From contig OY997658.1 in NCBI GenBank assembly GCA_963921795.1, positions 26,713,456-26,777,455 of the forward strand: a DNA stretch of 64,000 nucleotides, read 5' to 3'. The notes under the pieces are model-generated. The model ran no database searches. It was given only the letters and a program-made list of their open reading frames with translations, and was not told the DNA's origin. Shown here in pieces: positions 48,519-58,156 of this stretch. The DNA is from Nannobrachium achirus (taxonomy: Eukaryota; Chordata; Actinopteri; Myctophiformes; Myctophidae). Both the position numbers and the translations under genes were made by a program. Position 1 is the stretch's first letter. Each line of letters starts with the position of its first letter.

Positions 48519-50009
48519 CATAGGCGATTTTAAGGGGTGTCCTAGGGTGCACGTGCAACCCCTGGCCGCCAGGCGGCCATTTTGATTTTTTTTTTTTTGT
48601 AATGTAACTTTACATCCACTCAGACCGAATACAACAACACCCCCTAGTGGTAGTGATAGAGGCTGGCAGCTCCAGGCAGCCCCCCCCTCCCCTCCTGATG
48701 TGATGTCATATCCACGCGCCAGTATTGAAATTGAAAACAACATCTGTTAAAAATAAAGCATGGAGTTCGAGCTCTTCACTACTATGGACGTGACTACCGG
48801 TAGATATTATAATATAGCTGCTTGCCCTGAAACATCACATGGAGAGGATCATTTTGTACCTGACTTTCCTCTACAAAACACAGACCTCAGGCTCTATCAG
48901 CCAGGACTCTTGTCTCACTGTGCGTGACTGAACCATTTCCTCCTGACCAGCCCAAGGTAAGACTAAGACAGTCAGATCATGCTTATATAAACCCTATTAT
49001 ATTAAGCCCAAAATGGTTCTGCCGCCGTGTAGAACCGAACACAGCAGCGGATTATTACCGATGTGATATTCTGTATAGAACACTGGACACACTCATACAA
49101 CAGCTTGAGGGGCGCTTTTCTGAAAACGATTTTCATATCCTCCAGTGTCTTGCTGATGTTGTAACCTCAGATAGCCCTTCAGAAAAAAGTGTGACAGACG
49201 TATGTCAAACATACACTCTTGATGCAGATGTTCTGAAAGCTGAAATCTCTGTAATGACTTCCATGTACAGGGAAGAGAATGTGCGCAAAAAAAAAGAAAT
49301 GGAGGACACGACACTGTTTGAAAAGAAACTTGCTTTTTTTCAAGAGAAGGGAATGCATAATTCTGATTCATTTGGTACATTAAAACACGTCTACACACTG
49401 TACCTCACCATACCAGTTACGAGTGCTTCAGCTGAGCGCAGTTTCTCTACTTTGAGACAACTAAAAACGTATTTACGGACAACCATGACTGATAAAAGAG
49501 TGTCAGATATAGGCATTTTACAGATTGAGAAAATACACGAAATTAAAGTGCAGAAAATAATTGAAAGGTTTGCAAGTGTCAAAACCCGGAGGCTGCAGTT
49601 CATTGTGTAATAAGGATGTGTCTACTATTTGTTTTTGTGAAATGCTTATTTGACACTGTAAATGACTGCTTGATTGCTTGATGAATGATGATTAACTTGA
49701 TGTTTGGCTTTGCTGCCTCTGTCTGCAAAATAAGTAAATAAATCCTATACTAGACATGCTCATGGTGTCTAGAAAAAGAAGCACCTGTTTTACACTTTTT
49801 TTGTTTATATTGTGTTACATTTGGGTACAAAATTAACTGCAGAAATCCGCTAAAACAACATTACAAAACCGCTAATATCCGCAATTCGCGCGCACGCGAA
49901 CGTCGTGCACGCGCGCTGCGCGTGCGTGCATGAGGCGCGCGCTGCGCGCGCGTGCATGAGATAATAGAGGTCGTGCACCCCCCGCTGGAAGAGGCTAGAA
50001 TCGCCTATG
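48519..50009 (+). mobile_element. hAT element with transposase remnant (1491 bp)
   Basis: Terminal repeats CATAGGCGATTTTA and TAGAATCGCCTATG; perfect 8-bp target duplication AATGGCCC (48511-48518, 50010-50017). The 3' subterminal region is CpG-rich with GCGCGCGTGCATGAG repeats (49885-49960). It sits directly at the outer end of the foldback. Confidence 0.94.
48924..49610 (+). pseudogene. hAT transposase, C-terminal part (228 codons)
   Basis: The C terminus carries the hAT dimerisation signature: LYLTIPVTSASAERSFSTLR followed by LKTYLRTTMTDKRVSDIGIL. Upstream, YYRCDILYRTLDTLIQQLE resembles the helical region of ZMYM1-type hAT proteins. hAT transposases are usually 600 residues or more; the BED finger and the N-terminal RNase H-like catalytic blocks are missing, through internal deletion since both element ends are intact. 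A 55-codon frame from 48760 (MEFELFTTMD) may be another coding remnant. Probably inactive but able to dimerise if translated. Confidence 0.88.
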
Positions 50010-50017
50010 AATGGCCC

Positions 50018-50301
50018 CCTTACCTTAGCCCCACCACCTTGTTTCCCCTATCATGTACTGTACATAGTGTTTTTATAAGTGCAATATTATTGAATGTTTT
50101 CTTTGCTTGCTATTTATTATGTCCATGAATTAAATACAGAGGGCTTCCAACGTAAAAAAAAGACCGTAAAAGCTCTCATTTGGGATGTTCCTTTTAGGCA
50201 GGGTGTTTAACTGTACTTGTACTGCACTACATTTCAATTGTATTGACTATACTTGTACTGTTCTCCATTTGTGTCTAATAAAATAATCAATCAATCAATC
50301 A
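50018..50301 (+). mobile_element. LINE-like 3' end with (ATCA)n tail
   Basis: TGTGTCTAATAAAATAATC followed by ATCA repeats (50284-50301). Only a 3' UTR fragment. Confidence 0.4.
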
Positions 50302-50325
50302 ATGTTGTGAGCTTGTAGATCGCGA
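50302..50325. repeat. Half copy of the palindrome
   Basis: GTTGTGAGCTTGTAGATCGC, right arm only, joined to the LINE tail. Confidence 0.5.
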
Positions 50326-50625
50326 ATGTTCGCCCCCAAGAAGAGGAATGCTCGTCTTCAAGAGTACCATAAAGTCGTGACAGAGACAAAGAGAGACTTT
50401 TGTGGAGAGAGTGGAGGGAAGAGAAAGACGGGGAGAATGTTAACCGACAATGAAAATGCCATGTCATGATTAGATGGAGTGGCTTAATGGGATGAACTCT
50501 CCTTTGTTCCCGTGATAAGTGTGTGTGCAAGTGCTTGAATGGAAGAAAGGTCAGACCTGTCAATGTTTGGGAGGGGGTTGGGTGTAGGGGAGAGCTAATG
50601 TCATTCATTGGCTAACTCAGACAGT

Positions 50626-50870
50626 ATACCGTCGTTGTCGGGTGAAAACCTTGCATGTCCAAAACCGTTCCTTTTGCATTTATCATTCTAAAAATGATTT
50701 AAACTAGTGAAAACAGCAGATCTGCAAGCACGAGGCGTTGTGTGCTTGTAGACCGGCTGTTTTCACTACTTTTGTGCGACGGCCTTGTATGATGACGCAG
50801 GGCTTTACTTTGCGAAAGAACTCAGAAACTTGGAGATACGACGTTTCCACCCGATAATGACGATACGCTT
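50626..50870. mobile_element. CGTCGTTGTCGGG MITE (stand-alone copy)
   Basis: CCGTCGTTGTCGGGTGAAAA at the left, ACGTTTCCACCCGATAATGA at the right. The same sub-element as inside 9420-9995 and 10449-10985, but free of the CAGGGACRTG element. Confidence 0.8.
50705..50768. repeat. GATCTACAAGC palindrome (64 bp, short loop)
   Basis: TAGTGAAAACAGCAGATCTG is mirrored by TAGACCGGCTGTTTTCACTA. The centre is deleted to CACGAGGCGTTGTGTG. Confidence 0.85.
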
Positions 50871-51463
50871 TTAATACCTCAAGAGAAACTATAGAAAAGG
50901 AGCAGCTGGGCACAATTTTATTCAGATAAGGACCGACACCCATGCTTCCTTCATCTGATGGGTAAAAAGACCATTCATCTCTCCTGCCTGTCAATTAAAA
51001 TTGACATGACATCTATCTGTCTGTCTTACCAGGGGATATTAAGAACATAATTGGTCGAGATAAAACCTACTGTTTGACCTCTACGCTACGCTATGTTCTT
51101 TTTAATTCAACACTTTCACATTATTCAGCTAAATCTCTGAGTAGCCTACCTAACAGGCTTTTTGTCGCCAGCCGTCGAAGACATTAAGCTCGGCGGAGTT
51201 AAGCTGAATTATTTCTTAGGTGCAGGGATTGAAATAGGGCTTTGCCCTCTCTTTGCTGCCCCCAGACGGGGTCCTGATAGACTTATCCTCTTATATGAGG
51301 ACTGTGGTGAAGCACTTTAGAGAGTTCAACCACCAGTCACGGCGCACAAAACAAGTGAAAACTTTAGCAACTCTGACACAGAATGGCTTCCTGAATTCTA
51401 AGTGTCTGAGTTGCAAAAAGTTTTCACTTGTTTTGTGACTGGTGGAAAACGCTGTATCTTTAC
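50871..51463. other. Intergenic; inverted 35-bp repeat at 51330-51440
   Basis: CACCAGTCAC ... AAAACAAGTGAAAACTTT (about 51330-51364) is mirrored by AAAGTTTTCACTTGTTTTGT GACTGGTGG (51417-51446). Nothing else is recognised. Confidence 0.5.
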
Positions 51464-51507
51464 CAGGGGTGTCACACCAAATTCTGGGCTCTGGGTACTT
51501 TAACTAT

Positions 51508-51563
51508 TGAAAAATAGCAGATATACAAGCTCACAAGCGAGCTTGTAGGTCTGCTATTTTTGA
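51508..51563. repeat. GATCTACAAGC palindrome (56 bp)
   Basis: AATAGCAGATATACAAGCTC ACAAGC GAGCTTGTAGGTCTGCTATT. Confidence 0.85.
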
Positions 51564-51809
51564 AAAGTCGTGAAAATGTGCAAATCTTTGAATATATGTA
51601 TTTTTCAAGCAAACATTTGTAACTCAAATTTTGCTTCTGGGGGGTCCCTGGAACAAAATATTTTGAGATGTGGGTCCGTGGCCAAATACATATAATTTTG
51701 GGGGTCCTTCACATGAAAAAGTTTGAGCACTAGCTGACATAGAAACATATTTTTTTTTCAAAAAACCTTAGAAGAATTTGAAATATTCCAAGAGATCTTC
51801 ACGAGTAAA

Positions 51810-51884
51810 AAAAGATAGCAGATCTACAAGCTCGCAGTGCGGCACTCGGTGCCGCGCTGTGAGCTTGTATATCTGCTATTTTTC
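51810..51884. repeat. GATCTACAAGC palindrome (75 bp)
   Basis: ATAGCAGATCTACAAGCTCG is mirrored by GTGAGCTTGTATATCTGCTA; inner arm AGTGCGGCAC/GTGCCGCGCT. Confidence 0.85.
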
Positions 51885-51980
51885 AATAGTTAAAGCACAA
51901 AATAATGGGTTCCCAATGGGGGGCCCGCAGTGAATCCTTGTACCCAGGGCCCAGAATTTGGTGCGAGTGCGACACCCCTG

Positions 51981-53338
51981 ATCTTTACACCTGCAAACAA
52001 AACGCTGTGAGCTGTGAACTTGCAGATCAGCAATTCTTCGGTTGATGAATCTTGTTAAATGTTGGTAAATCTTCTCCTATGAGGGTACTAGGACAAAACC
52101 CTGTTCAAATACATATAAACGTGAGGGCCCTTGACATGAAACATTTGTGAAAGACATGTTTTTCAGGGAGGCAGTGTGGTTTCATAAATAAGATGCTCTA
52201 ATCAGCAGCAAGGCTGCCTTCTCTCAACTAAATCAAAGCTTACTTTTAATTAAAATGTATCATGAGGCTCTGCCAAAATCCATCTGTGTCTAGTTTTTTT
52301 TAATCACCTTCAGCACCTGTCTGATGGGTGTGTATGTAGCCTGATTTCAGACTCAGCTCACGCTTTAGTCTGAAACTGTGCCCTATTCTAAACGATTTAC
52401 GGGGGAGGGACTTTTTTACGAGCGTGCGCGCGCGCGAGTTATCGCGATGCACGGTGATCGCGACGCACGGCTATGGGGTGTGTGTGTTTGTCTCTGACTG
52501 TCTTTGCCAGTGACTGCTTCCACACCGAACTGCAACCAGAAACATGTAATCAACATTAACAGCTTGGTGAACTCATTGTGCGCGCATGTTTGTGTGTGTG
52601 TGTGTATGTATGTGTAGCCTGATTTCAGACTCTGCGCTGGAGCTTGAGTCTGACATGTCCCCATTGTAAGAGATTTCAAAGGAGAGGGGATTTTAAATTT
52701 GAAATTCCCAATCACAAGAGATCTGGTGGGAGGGGTTGTGTTTGACTTGTGTACACAAAACATTCCCCCCTCCCCCTCCCCTCTATGACAGGCACCAAAC
52801 AGGTCATAATCTTTGATGTTTCATTGAATAGAGAGAATCACTAACGAGCTATTGACACTTGTATGGCTCAATCAATGACTGCAGTTCAGAACCCTTTTGA
52901 AGTTCAAAGGGAGCAATTAAGAACTCTGGTGAGCCACCCCTCCCTCCACCGTTTCTGTTGATTTACAAAAGTTAGACCCACCCCTCCTCCGTCTTGATTT
53001 CATTGGTTGGTGCGCCAAGACACCGACAGAAAGAGGCGCGTCATATGCCAACTCCAGACCAAGAGAAGCAGTCCACTCAGAGAGTGGGCGGGTCTATTGG
53101 CTGGAGCCAGGCAAATGTATGTGTGCCTGTCGTGTGTGAACTTCGTTTGAAATCGTTTCAACTGCTGCGCTGATTGGATATTCGTTAGAACCACCCCCAC
53201 CCCCCGCACTCATTGGATCAGCCGAAAATTTTGGCTGCTAAACTGCCTATTCATGTGCTCAGCTCCAGACCAGAGAAAGAGTCCACTCTGAGAGTGGGCG
53301 GGGTCTATGGGCTGGAACCAGGCAAGTGTGTATGTGTG
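51981..53338. other. Intergenic with duplicated repeat blocks
   Basis: 52338-52370 and 52615-52650 share TAGCCTGATTTCAGACTC. 52845-52935 is repeated at 54690-54780 (ACGAGCTATTGACACTTGTA). 53055-53112 and 53265-53325 are tandem copies of GAGAGTGGGCGGG-TCTAT. No exon is supported. Confidence 0.55.
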
Positions 53339-53542
53339 GAAAGAAGTAGTCGCCAGCACTCAAGGAATCTCCTTTTCACATGATTTTATTTACCTCAATG
53401 GTCAAGTCAACGGACGCGTTTCGACCCTTCGGTCTTCTTCAGCGAAGGGTCGAAACGCGTCCGTTGACTTGACTCTGTCCATTGAGGTAAATAAAATCAT
53501 GTGAAAAAGAGATTCCTTGAGTGCTGGCGACTACTTCTTTCC
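53339..53542. repeat. 204-bp near-perfect palindrome
   Basis: GGAAAGAAGTAGTCGCCAGC is mirrored by GCTGGCGACTACTTCTTTCC; arms of about 95 bp with few mismatches around GGTCTTCTTCAGC. The core CGTTTCGACCCTTCGGTC is a motif frequently seen in fish hairpin elements. Confidence 0.92.
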
Positions 53543-53968
53543 TCATAATTTATGCACGACAAATTGACTTAGTCAAATATGGGAATCGACTGATAGAATT
53601 GATAATGTTGATATATCATTGCTTTTAACACTTACATGCTTACATACATTATTTGATTATTACAAAAAAAAAAAGAAAAACCATCGCTTGAATAACTGCT
53701 AAAAAACGATTTCATATTTTGCAGCCCATCATCTTGTCGCTGAGCAGAGGTGATAACACTCTGCTTCCAACACTGCTTCGTACGCTGCATCGTAAGCCCC
53801 GCGGCCTGCGGAGGTGAGTGATTAGTGGCATTTCCCCCACGATGCATTGCTCCTCTGTATTAAAACCAAACTCTGCCTTTTATTGTCTTCAGGGTTTATC
53901 AAGTGGGCCAGTTACCATAGCTACACGCTGGCAGGATCTCGCCAGGATAGGATGTAAGATGATGAGTT
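53543..53968. other. Intergenic, nothing recognised
   Basis: No exon or repeat boundary recognised. Confidence 0.4.
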
Positions 53969-54323
53969 CAGGGGTGTCACAAGGGGGGGGGAGCGGGACT
54001 GAGTTACCAGGGCCCAAGGAGGAGGGGCCTTAATTATTTTATACTTTAGCTATTGAAAAATATCAGATATACAAGCTTACTGTATGAATATTCAAAGACT
54101 TGCAAAAATGTTCAAGATTTTTCAAAAATAGCAGATCTACAAGCTCGCAGCAAGCTGTGAGGTGGTATATCTGCTATCTCTGAATAGTTAAAGCACAAAA
54201 TAATGCGTAATAATGCGTTCCCAGTCTAAATGGGTTAAACCCCCTCCCCCTATGAAGAACATTCATGGGGGGCCCACAGTGAATCCTTGTACCCAGGGCC
54301 CAGAATTTGGTGCGACACCCTTG
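53969..54323. mobile_element. hAT-type MITE, CAGGGGTGTC family (355 bp)
   Basis: CAGGGGTGTCACAAGG to GAATTTGGTGCGACACCCTTG; perfect 8-bp target duplication GATGAGTT (53961-53968, 54324-54331). Contains a half palindrome (54048-54072) and a palindrome (54121-54182). Confidence 0.92.
54121..54182. repeat. GATCTACAAGC palindrome (62 bp)
   Basis: AAATAGCAGATCTACAAGCT CGCAGC AAGCTGTGAGGTGGTATATC TGCTAT; right arm diverged. Confidence 0.7.
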
Positions 54324-54424
54324 GATGAGTTTCCGGACTCAGTTGACTCTGCTCCTAAAGACGGAAGAACTTCACTCTTGGGAAGAGACACAAGGTGTGC
54401 TTACAGCAGGGGTGGGGAGAAGTA

Positions 54425-54910
54425 GCCTAGTTAATAAACCAGACTGCACAACACCACCCCCTGTTGGTAGTGGTGGTGTTGTGTAGTCTGGCCCTTCACA
54501 TTAAATAAGCTTTTTCCACCAGCCCTCAGAGAGGGCGAGCCAATCAGGGCTGTAGGCTTGGGGCACGTGGTGGGTGGTGGCCTGGTTCAAAACCATTCAG
54601 CCAATCAGGCGAGTCTGTGTGTATTCAAACACATTCCCCCCTCCACTCTTATTACAGACATCAAACAGATTGCAGTCTTTGATGCTTTCAGTAACTAACG
54701 AGCTATTGACACTTGTATGGCTCAATCAATTACAGCAGCTCACAAGCCCTTTGAAGTTCAGAGGGAGCAATTAAGAGCAAGTCAACTTAACATTTTTTTA
54801 AACCACCCCCTGCCCGCCCCCCCAGAAGTGGAATGTCTGCCCGAAATCTCAGACTCTCTTCCCAAAATGAAGTGTGTGATAGAGTCTGACGCTTGCAGTC
54901 AGGCTAGGGG
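54425..54910. mobile_element. Palindromic MITE without the TRIM insertion
   Basis: AGCCTAGTTAATAAACCAGA at the left and AGACTCTATCACACACTT-complement with GCTTGCAGTCAGGCTA at the right match, inverted, the two flanks of 12811-13222. ACCACCCCCTGTTGGTAGTG GTGGTG at 54452-54477 is the uninterrupted counterpart of the TRIM target. Confidence 0.75.
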
Positions 54911-54934
54911 AGAAGTACCATTACCACAATGTAG

Positions 54935-55203
54935 ATATCGTCGTTGTCGGGTGAAAACCTTGTATGTCCAAAACCGTTCGGTTTGCATTTATCATTTTAA
55001 AAATGATTTAAACTAGTGAAAACAGCCAATCTACAAGCACACAACGCCTCGCACCGCGAGGCGTTGTGTGCTTGTAGATCTGCTGTTTTCACTACTTTTG
55101 TGCGACAGCCTTGTATGATGATGAAGCAGGGCTTTGCTCTGCGAAAGAACGCACAAATTTGAAACTCGGAGATACGAGGTTTCTACCCGACAACGACGAA
55201 ATA
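54935..55203. mobile_element. CGTCGTTGTCGGG MITE (269 bp)
   Basis: TATCGTCGTTGTCGGGTGAA at the left, TTCTACCCGACAACGACGAA at the right. A 25-bp direct repeat (AGTACCATTACCACAATGTA GATAT) stands at 54914 and again at 55219. Confidence 0.85.
55014..55094. repeat. GATCTACAAGC palindrome (81 bp)
   Basis: TAGTGAAAACAGCCAATCTA is mirrored by TAGATCTGCTGTTTTCACTA; inner arm ACAACGCCTCG/CGAGGCGTTGT, nearly identical to 10663-10743. Confidence 0.9.
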
Positions 55204-55638
55204 CTCTGTGACAGGTAAAGTACCATTACCACAATGTAGATATACAAGTAAAAGCCTGGTGTTCAAAATGTACTTGAGTTAAAGTATAAACGTAGCCTAT
55301 TGGCATCAAAATATATTTAAAGTACAAAAAGTTAAAGTAGACCTACGGTACTCATTATGCAGAATGTAGAAAGCTGAGGGGGAAATATATATACTGTAGG
55401 GCTGAAGTAGATAATTATGTCTTAATAATAATCTAAATCTACAAAGTAACTAGTGGTAACTGGATATTTCAAATAGTTGTAGTGGTGTCAATGCACAACG
55501 TTGCCTCTGAGATATGGAGTAGAAGTAAAAGTATTGAACATTGGAAATACCGGTAGGCCTACTCAAGTTAAAAATACCCAAGATTTGTACTTAAGAACTT
55601 ACTTGAGTACCTGTACTTTCTACTATACAGGTACTCAC
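55204..55638. repeat. TACTTGAGTA-type dispersed repeat
   Basis: Repeated words around GTACTTGAGTTAAAGTA and AGTAAAAGTATTGAA; related words at 4885-4975 and 56330-56420. Class unknown. Confidence 0.45.
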
Positions 55639-55720
55639 CCCCCCCCCCCCCCCCCCTTACTTGAGTACCTGTACTTTCTACTATACAGGTACTCCCCCCC
55701 CCCCCCCCCCCCCACCCCCA

Positions 55721-55764
<44 letters not shown>

Positions 55765-55902
55765 GAAGCACGCGCGCGCACACACAACCATAACCATAAC
55801 TCAGATGGTGTTATTCAGGTTGAAGGCATTTTAATATCAGGTTGTCAGCTGATAGAGAAGAGAACCACAAATAAATGATTGTTGTTTGCTGAATGCACCG
55901 GC

Positions 55903-55934
<32 letters not shown>

Positions 55935-55937
55935 GCA

Positions 55938-56016
<79 letters not shown>
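55639..56016. repeat. Poly(C), (AC)n and (GCAC)n tracts
   Basis: Two ~47-bp units (TACTTGAGTACCTGTACTTT ... GGTACTC) each end in a poly(C) run (55639-55656, 55695-55712). (AC)n follows at 55725-55763, (GCAC)n at 55903-55931 and (AC)n at 55938-56016. Confidence 0.95.
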
Positions 56017-56031
<15 letters not shown>

Positions 56032-56420
56032 TGCATGCTCTTTGTAATATTTTTAATAAGACAGTGATACAGTTCTGTCAATCAGTCATATAGTCTATTG
56101 TGTCACTGAGCTGTAAAAACAAAGAAGCAAGACAAACAAACACAACTTCCTGCTTCACACTTTTGAATGAAGATAATGGCCCAATTCCAATCCGCTGACT
56201 TGCCGACTCACTTATTCAGCCAAAGTCAACATGCAAGTTCACGTTGGTTGAGGGCTTGACGTTGAGGGGTTGTTCCAATTGAAATCGGTAAGTCTGTGAG
56301 CGAAAATTTGAAACATTTATACATGATGAATACTTTTACTTATGGTACTTTAAGCACATTTTGATGCCGATAATGTTGTACTTTTACTCAAGTAAATTTT
56401 GAATTCTGGACTTTTACTTG

Positions 56421-56606
56421 TAAGGGTGCCCTCACACCAAAATACCTATGAGAATGGAATCCGCGTTCCGCCAATGCATTTCAATGAGAGTGAAGCGGTT
56501 TCATGCCAGCAGAGGATTTCTGCAAAAAACGCTCCCTTATCATTGAAATGCATTGCTGGAACGCGGATTCCACTCTCATAGGTATTTTGGTGTGAGGGCA
56601 CCCTTA
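56421..56606. mobile_element. MITE with AGGGTGCCCTCACACC termini (186 bp)
   Basis: TAAGGGTGCCCTCACACCAA is mirrored by TTGGTGTGAGGGCACCCTTA, arms of ~55 bp. TA stands at both ends. It is inserted into a TACTTTTACTTGTA-type repeat. Confidence 0.85.
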
Positions 56607-56654
56607 CAAAGTATTTCTATATTGTACTATTGATACTTTTACTTAAATAAAACA

Positions 56655-56785
56655 CGTGATTACTCCCTGAGGGTCATCAAAGACCCCAGTCCTCCACCCA
56701 CGCCCAGAACAGTCTGTTCACCTTAGGGTCCTCAAAGGCACGAGCAGACTGAGGAACAGCTTCTTCCTCCGAGGCCTGTCTACTT
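56655..56785 (+). mobile_element. LINE fragment, RT C-terminal tail
   Basis: Frames read LRVIKDPS and, after a shift, TSRLRNSFFLRG, the usual end of fish L2-like LINE proteins. Confidence 0.5.
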
Positions 56786-56789
56786 GTTT

Positions 56790-57140
56790 GGGGGCGGCTG
56801 TAGCTCAGGATATTATTTGGCCCACGAAGTTTATTAAACGCACAGATAGTGTAAGAAAAAGACAATATATCTATAGGCTCTATTTAATGATAACATATTT
56901 CAGTTGGTGCAACGGTCCGTGGGTCGGCGGTTTGAATCCCAGCTCCACATTTCAAAGTGTCCTTGGGCAAGACACTGAACCCCACGTTGCCTCCAAGTCG
57001 GTCAGTGTCAGCTTTGCCACCATTGGTGTGGGAAGTGAGGACGCTGCATGGCATCGACTGTTCGCCGCTTCACCTCCCAATGTGTCAATGAATGAACCGT
57101 TGTAAAGGGCTTTGAGTACTGCGCTATAAAAATGCAATGA
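56790..57140 (+). mobile_element. tRNA-derived SINE with LINE-like tail
   Basis: CGGCTGTAGCTCAG, GGCGGTTTGAATCCCAGCTC (B box), GTGTCCTTGGGCAAGACACT, then AAAGGGCTTTGAGTACTGCG CTATAAAAATGCAAT. The A box is interrupted by AT-rich sequence at 56815-56900. Confidence 0.7.
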
Positions 57141-57414
57141 ATTATTAAAAGCAATTATTTGAGATGATCACAATATTTTTTTTTCATAAAAGACATACTC
57201 ATGCCATTTCCACTAAAATAGTGGAAATGGCAGATCTACAAGTTCAAAATGAGTATAAAGTTATTATGTACTTTGTCATATCCACATCCCCCATTCCACA
57301 CTGACATAGACGGTGCACATGGGAGGAATTGGCAACCACTAAATGGAGGAGAAAATGAATAATCATCAGTTCACTAGTAAAGATCACACCATCAAACAGA
57401 GAAACAGTTGGGTT

Positions 57415-58156
57415 ACGTTTATTGAACATGATTGCATGGAAACATAGTGGCAAAGAAGGCATTGGATTGGATTTATTGAACATGGTAGCATGGAAACATT
57501 GTGGCAAGGAAATGCATTGGGAAACAACGCCTGGTGACTGAAGGCGTTGCCTTAGTGAGGCGGATTGTGAATGTTAGAGTGAATAATGGAGTGGATAATG
57601 GGATGAATACTGGATGGTGGGCTGAATACTGGAATGATGGGGTGAATACAGGGGTGGAATGGTGAATGATGGGGTGAATGAATGGTGGATGGCTGGTGAT
57701 AGTTAACGGGGGGAAAAGAGGTTATGGATGGAGGTGATTAGCGGGGACGGACATTGGATCTGAGGTAATGTGGTAGGGAGAGGAGAATTGAAGCGGTGCA
57801 GGGGATGACGAGGGAAGACGGGCGCTGATATGGGGGTGGGGATGGCGAGGGCCTCGGCGGCGGCGGCGGCCGCGGCGAGGCGCGTGAGGGAGTGAGATGG
57901 AGGGAGGGCGAGGGAACCGGATGGACATTAACGAGGGAATGTGACGAGGTGTAGGGGGGCGGCACTGAATGGAACGGGGGCGGGGAGGAGGAGCACTGGG
58001 AGCTCGAGCCCTGGGTGGTCCGGGAGGGCGGAGCTGCACCGAGCGTCGTGGGGGGGGAGGCGGTGAGCTCGGGGCGAGAGCCCTGGGTGTTGTGGCTCTG
58101 GGGCTCTGGATGGAGATCGTCTGGGCCCGAGTAGAGTCCCCAAAAAGGAGCCACGA
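57415..58156 (-). other. 3' region of the Ngaro-like element
   Basis: GC-rich, purine-rich on the + strand. Minus-strand Pro-rich frames (57722-58039, 57738-58154, 57928-58200) overlap each other and have no domain, so I do not call genes here. Tandem GTGAATAATGG/GTGAATACTGG words at 57575-57690. Confidence 0.55.

Larger units (their letters stand above)
51464..51980. mobile_element. hAT-type MITE, CAGGGGTGTC termini (517 bp)
   Basis: CAGGGGTGTCACACCAAATT at the left, GAATTTGGTGCGAGTGCG and ACACCCCTG at the right. Perfect 8-bp target duplication ATCTTTAC (51456-51463, 51981-51988). Two GATCTACAAGC palindromes lie inside. It holds the uninterrupted counterpart (51591-51610) of the Tc1 target at 21330. 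Confidence 0.93.
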
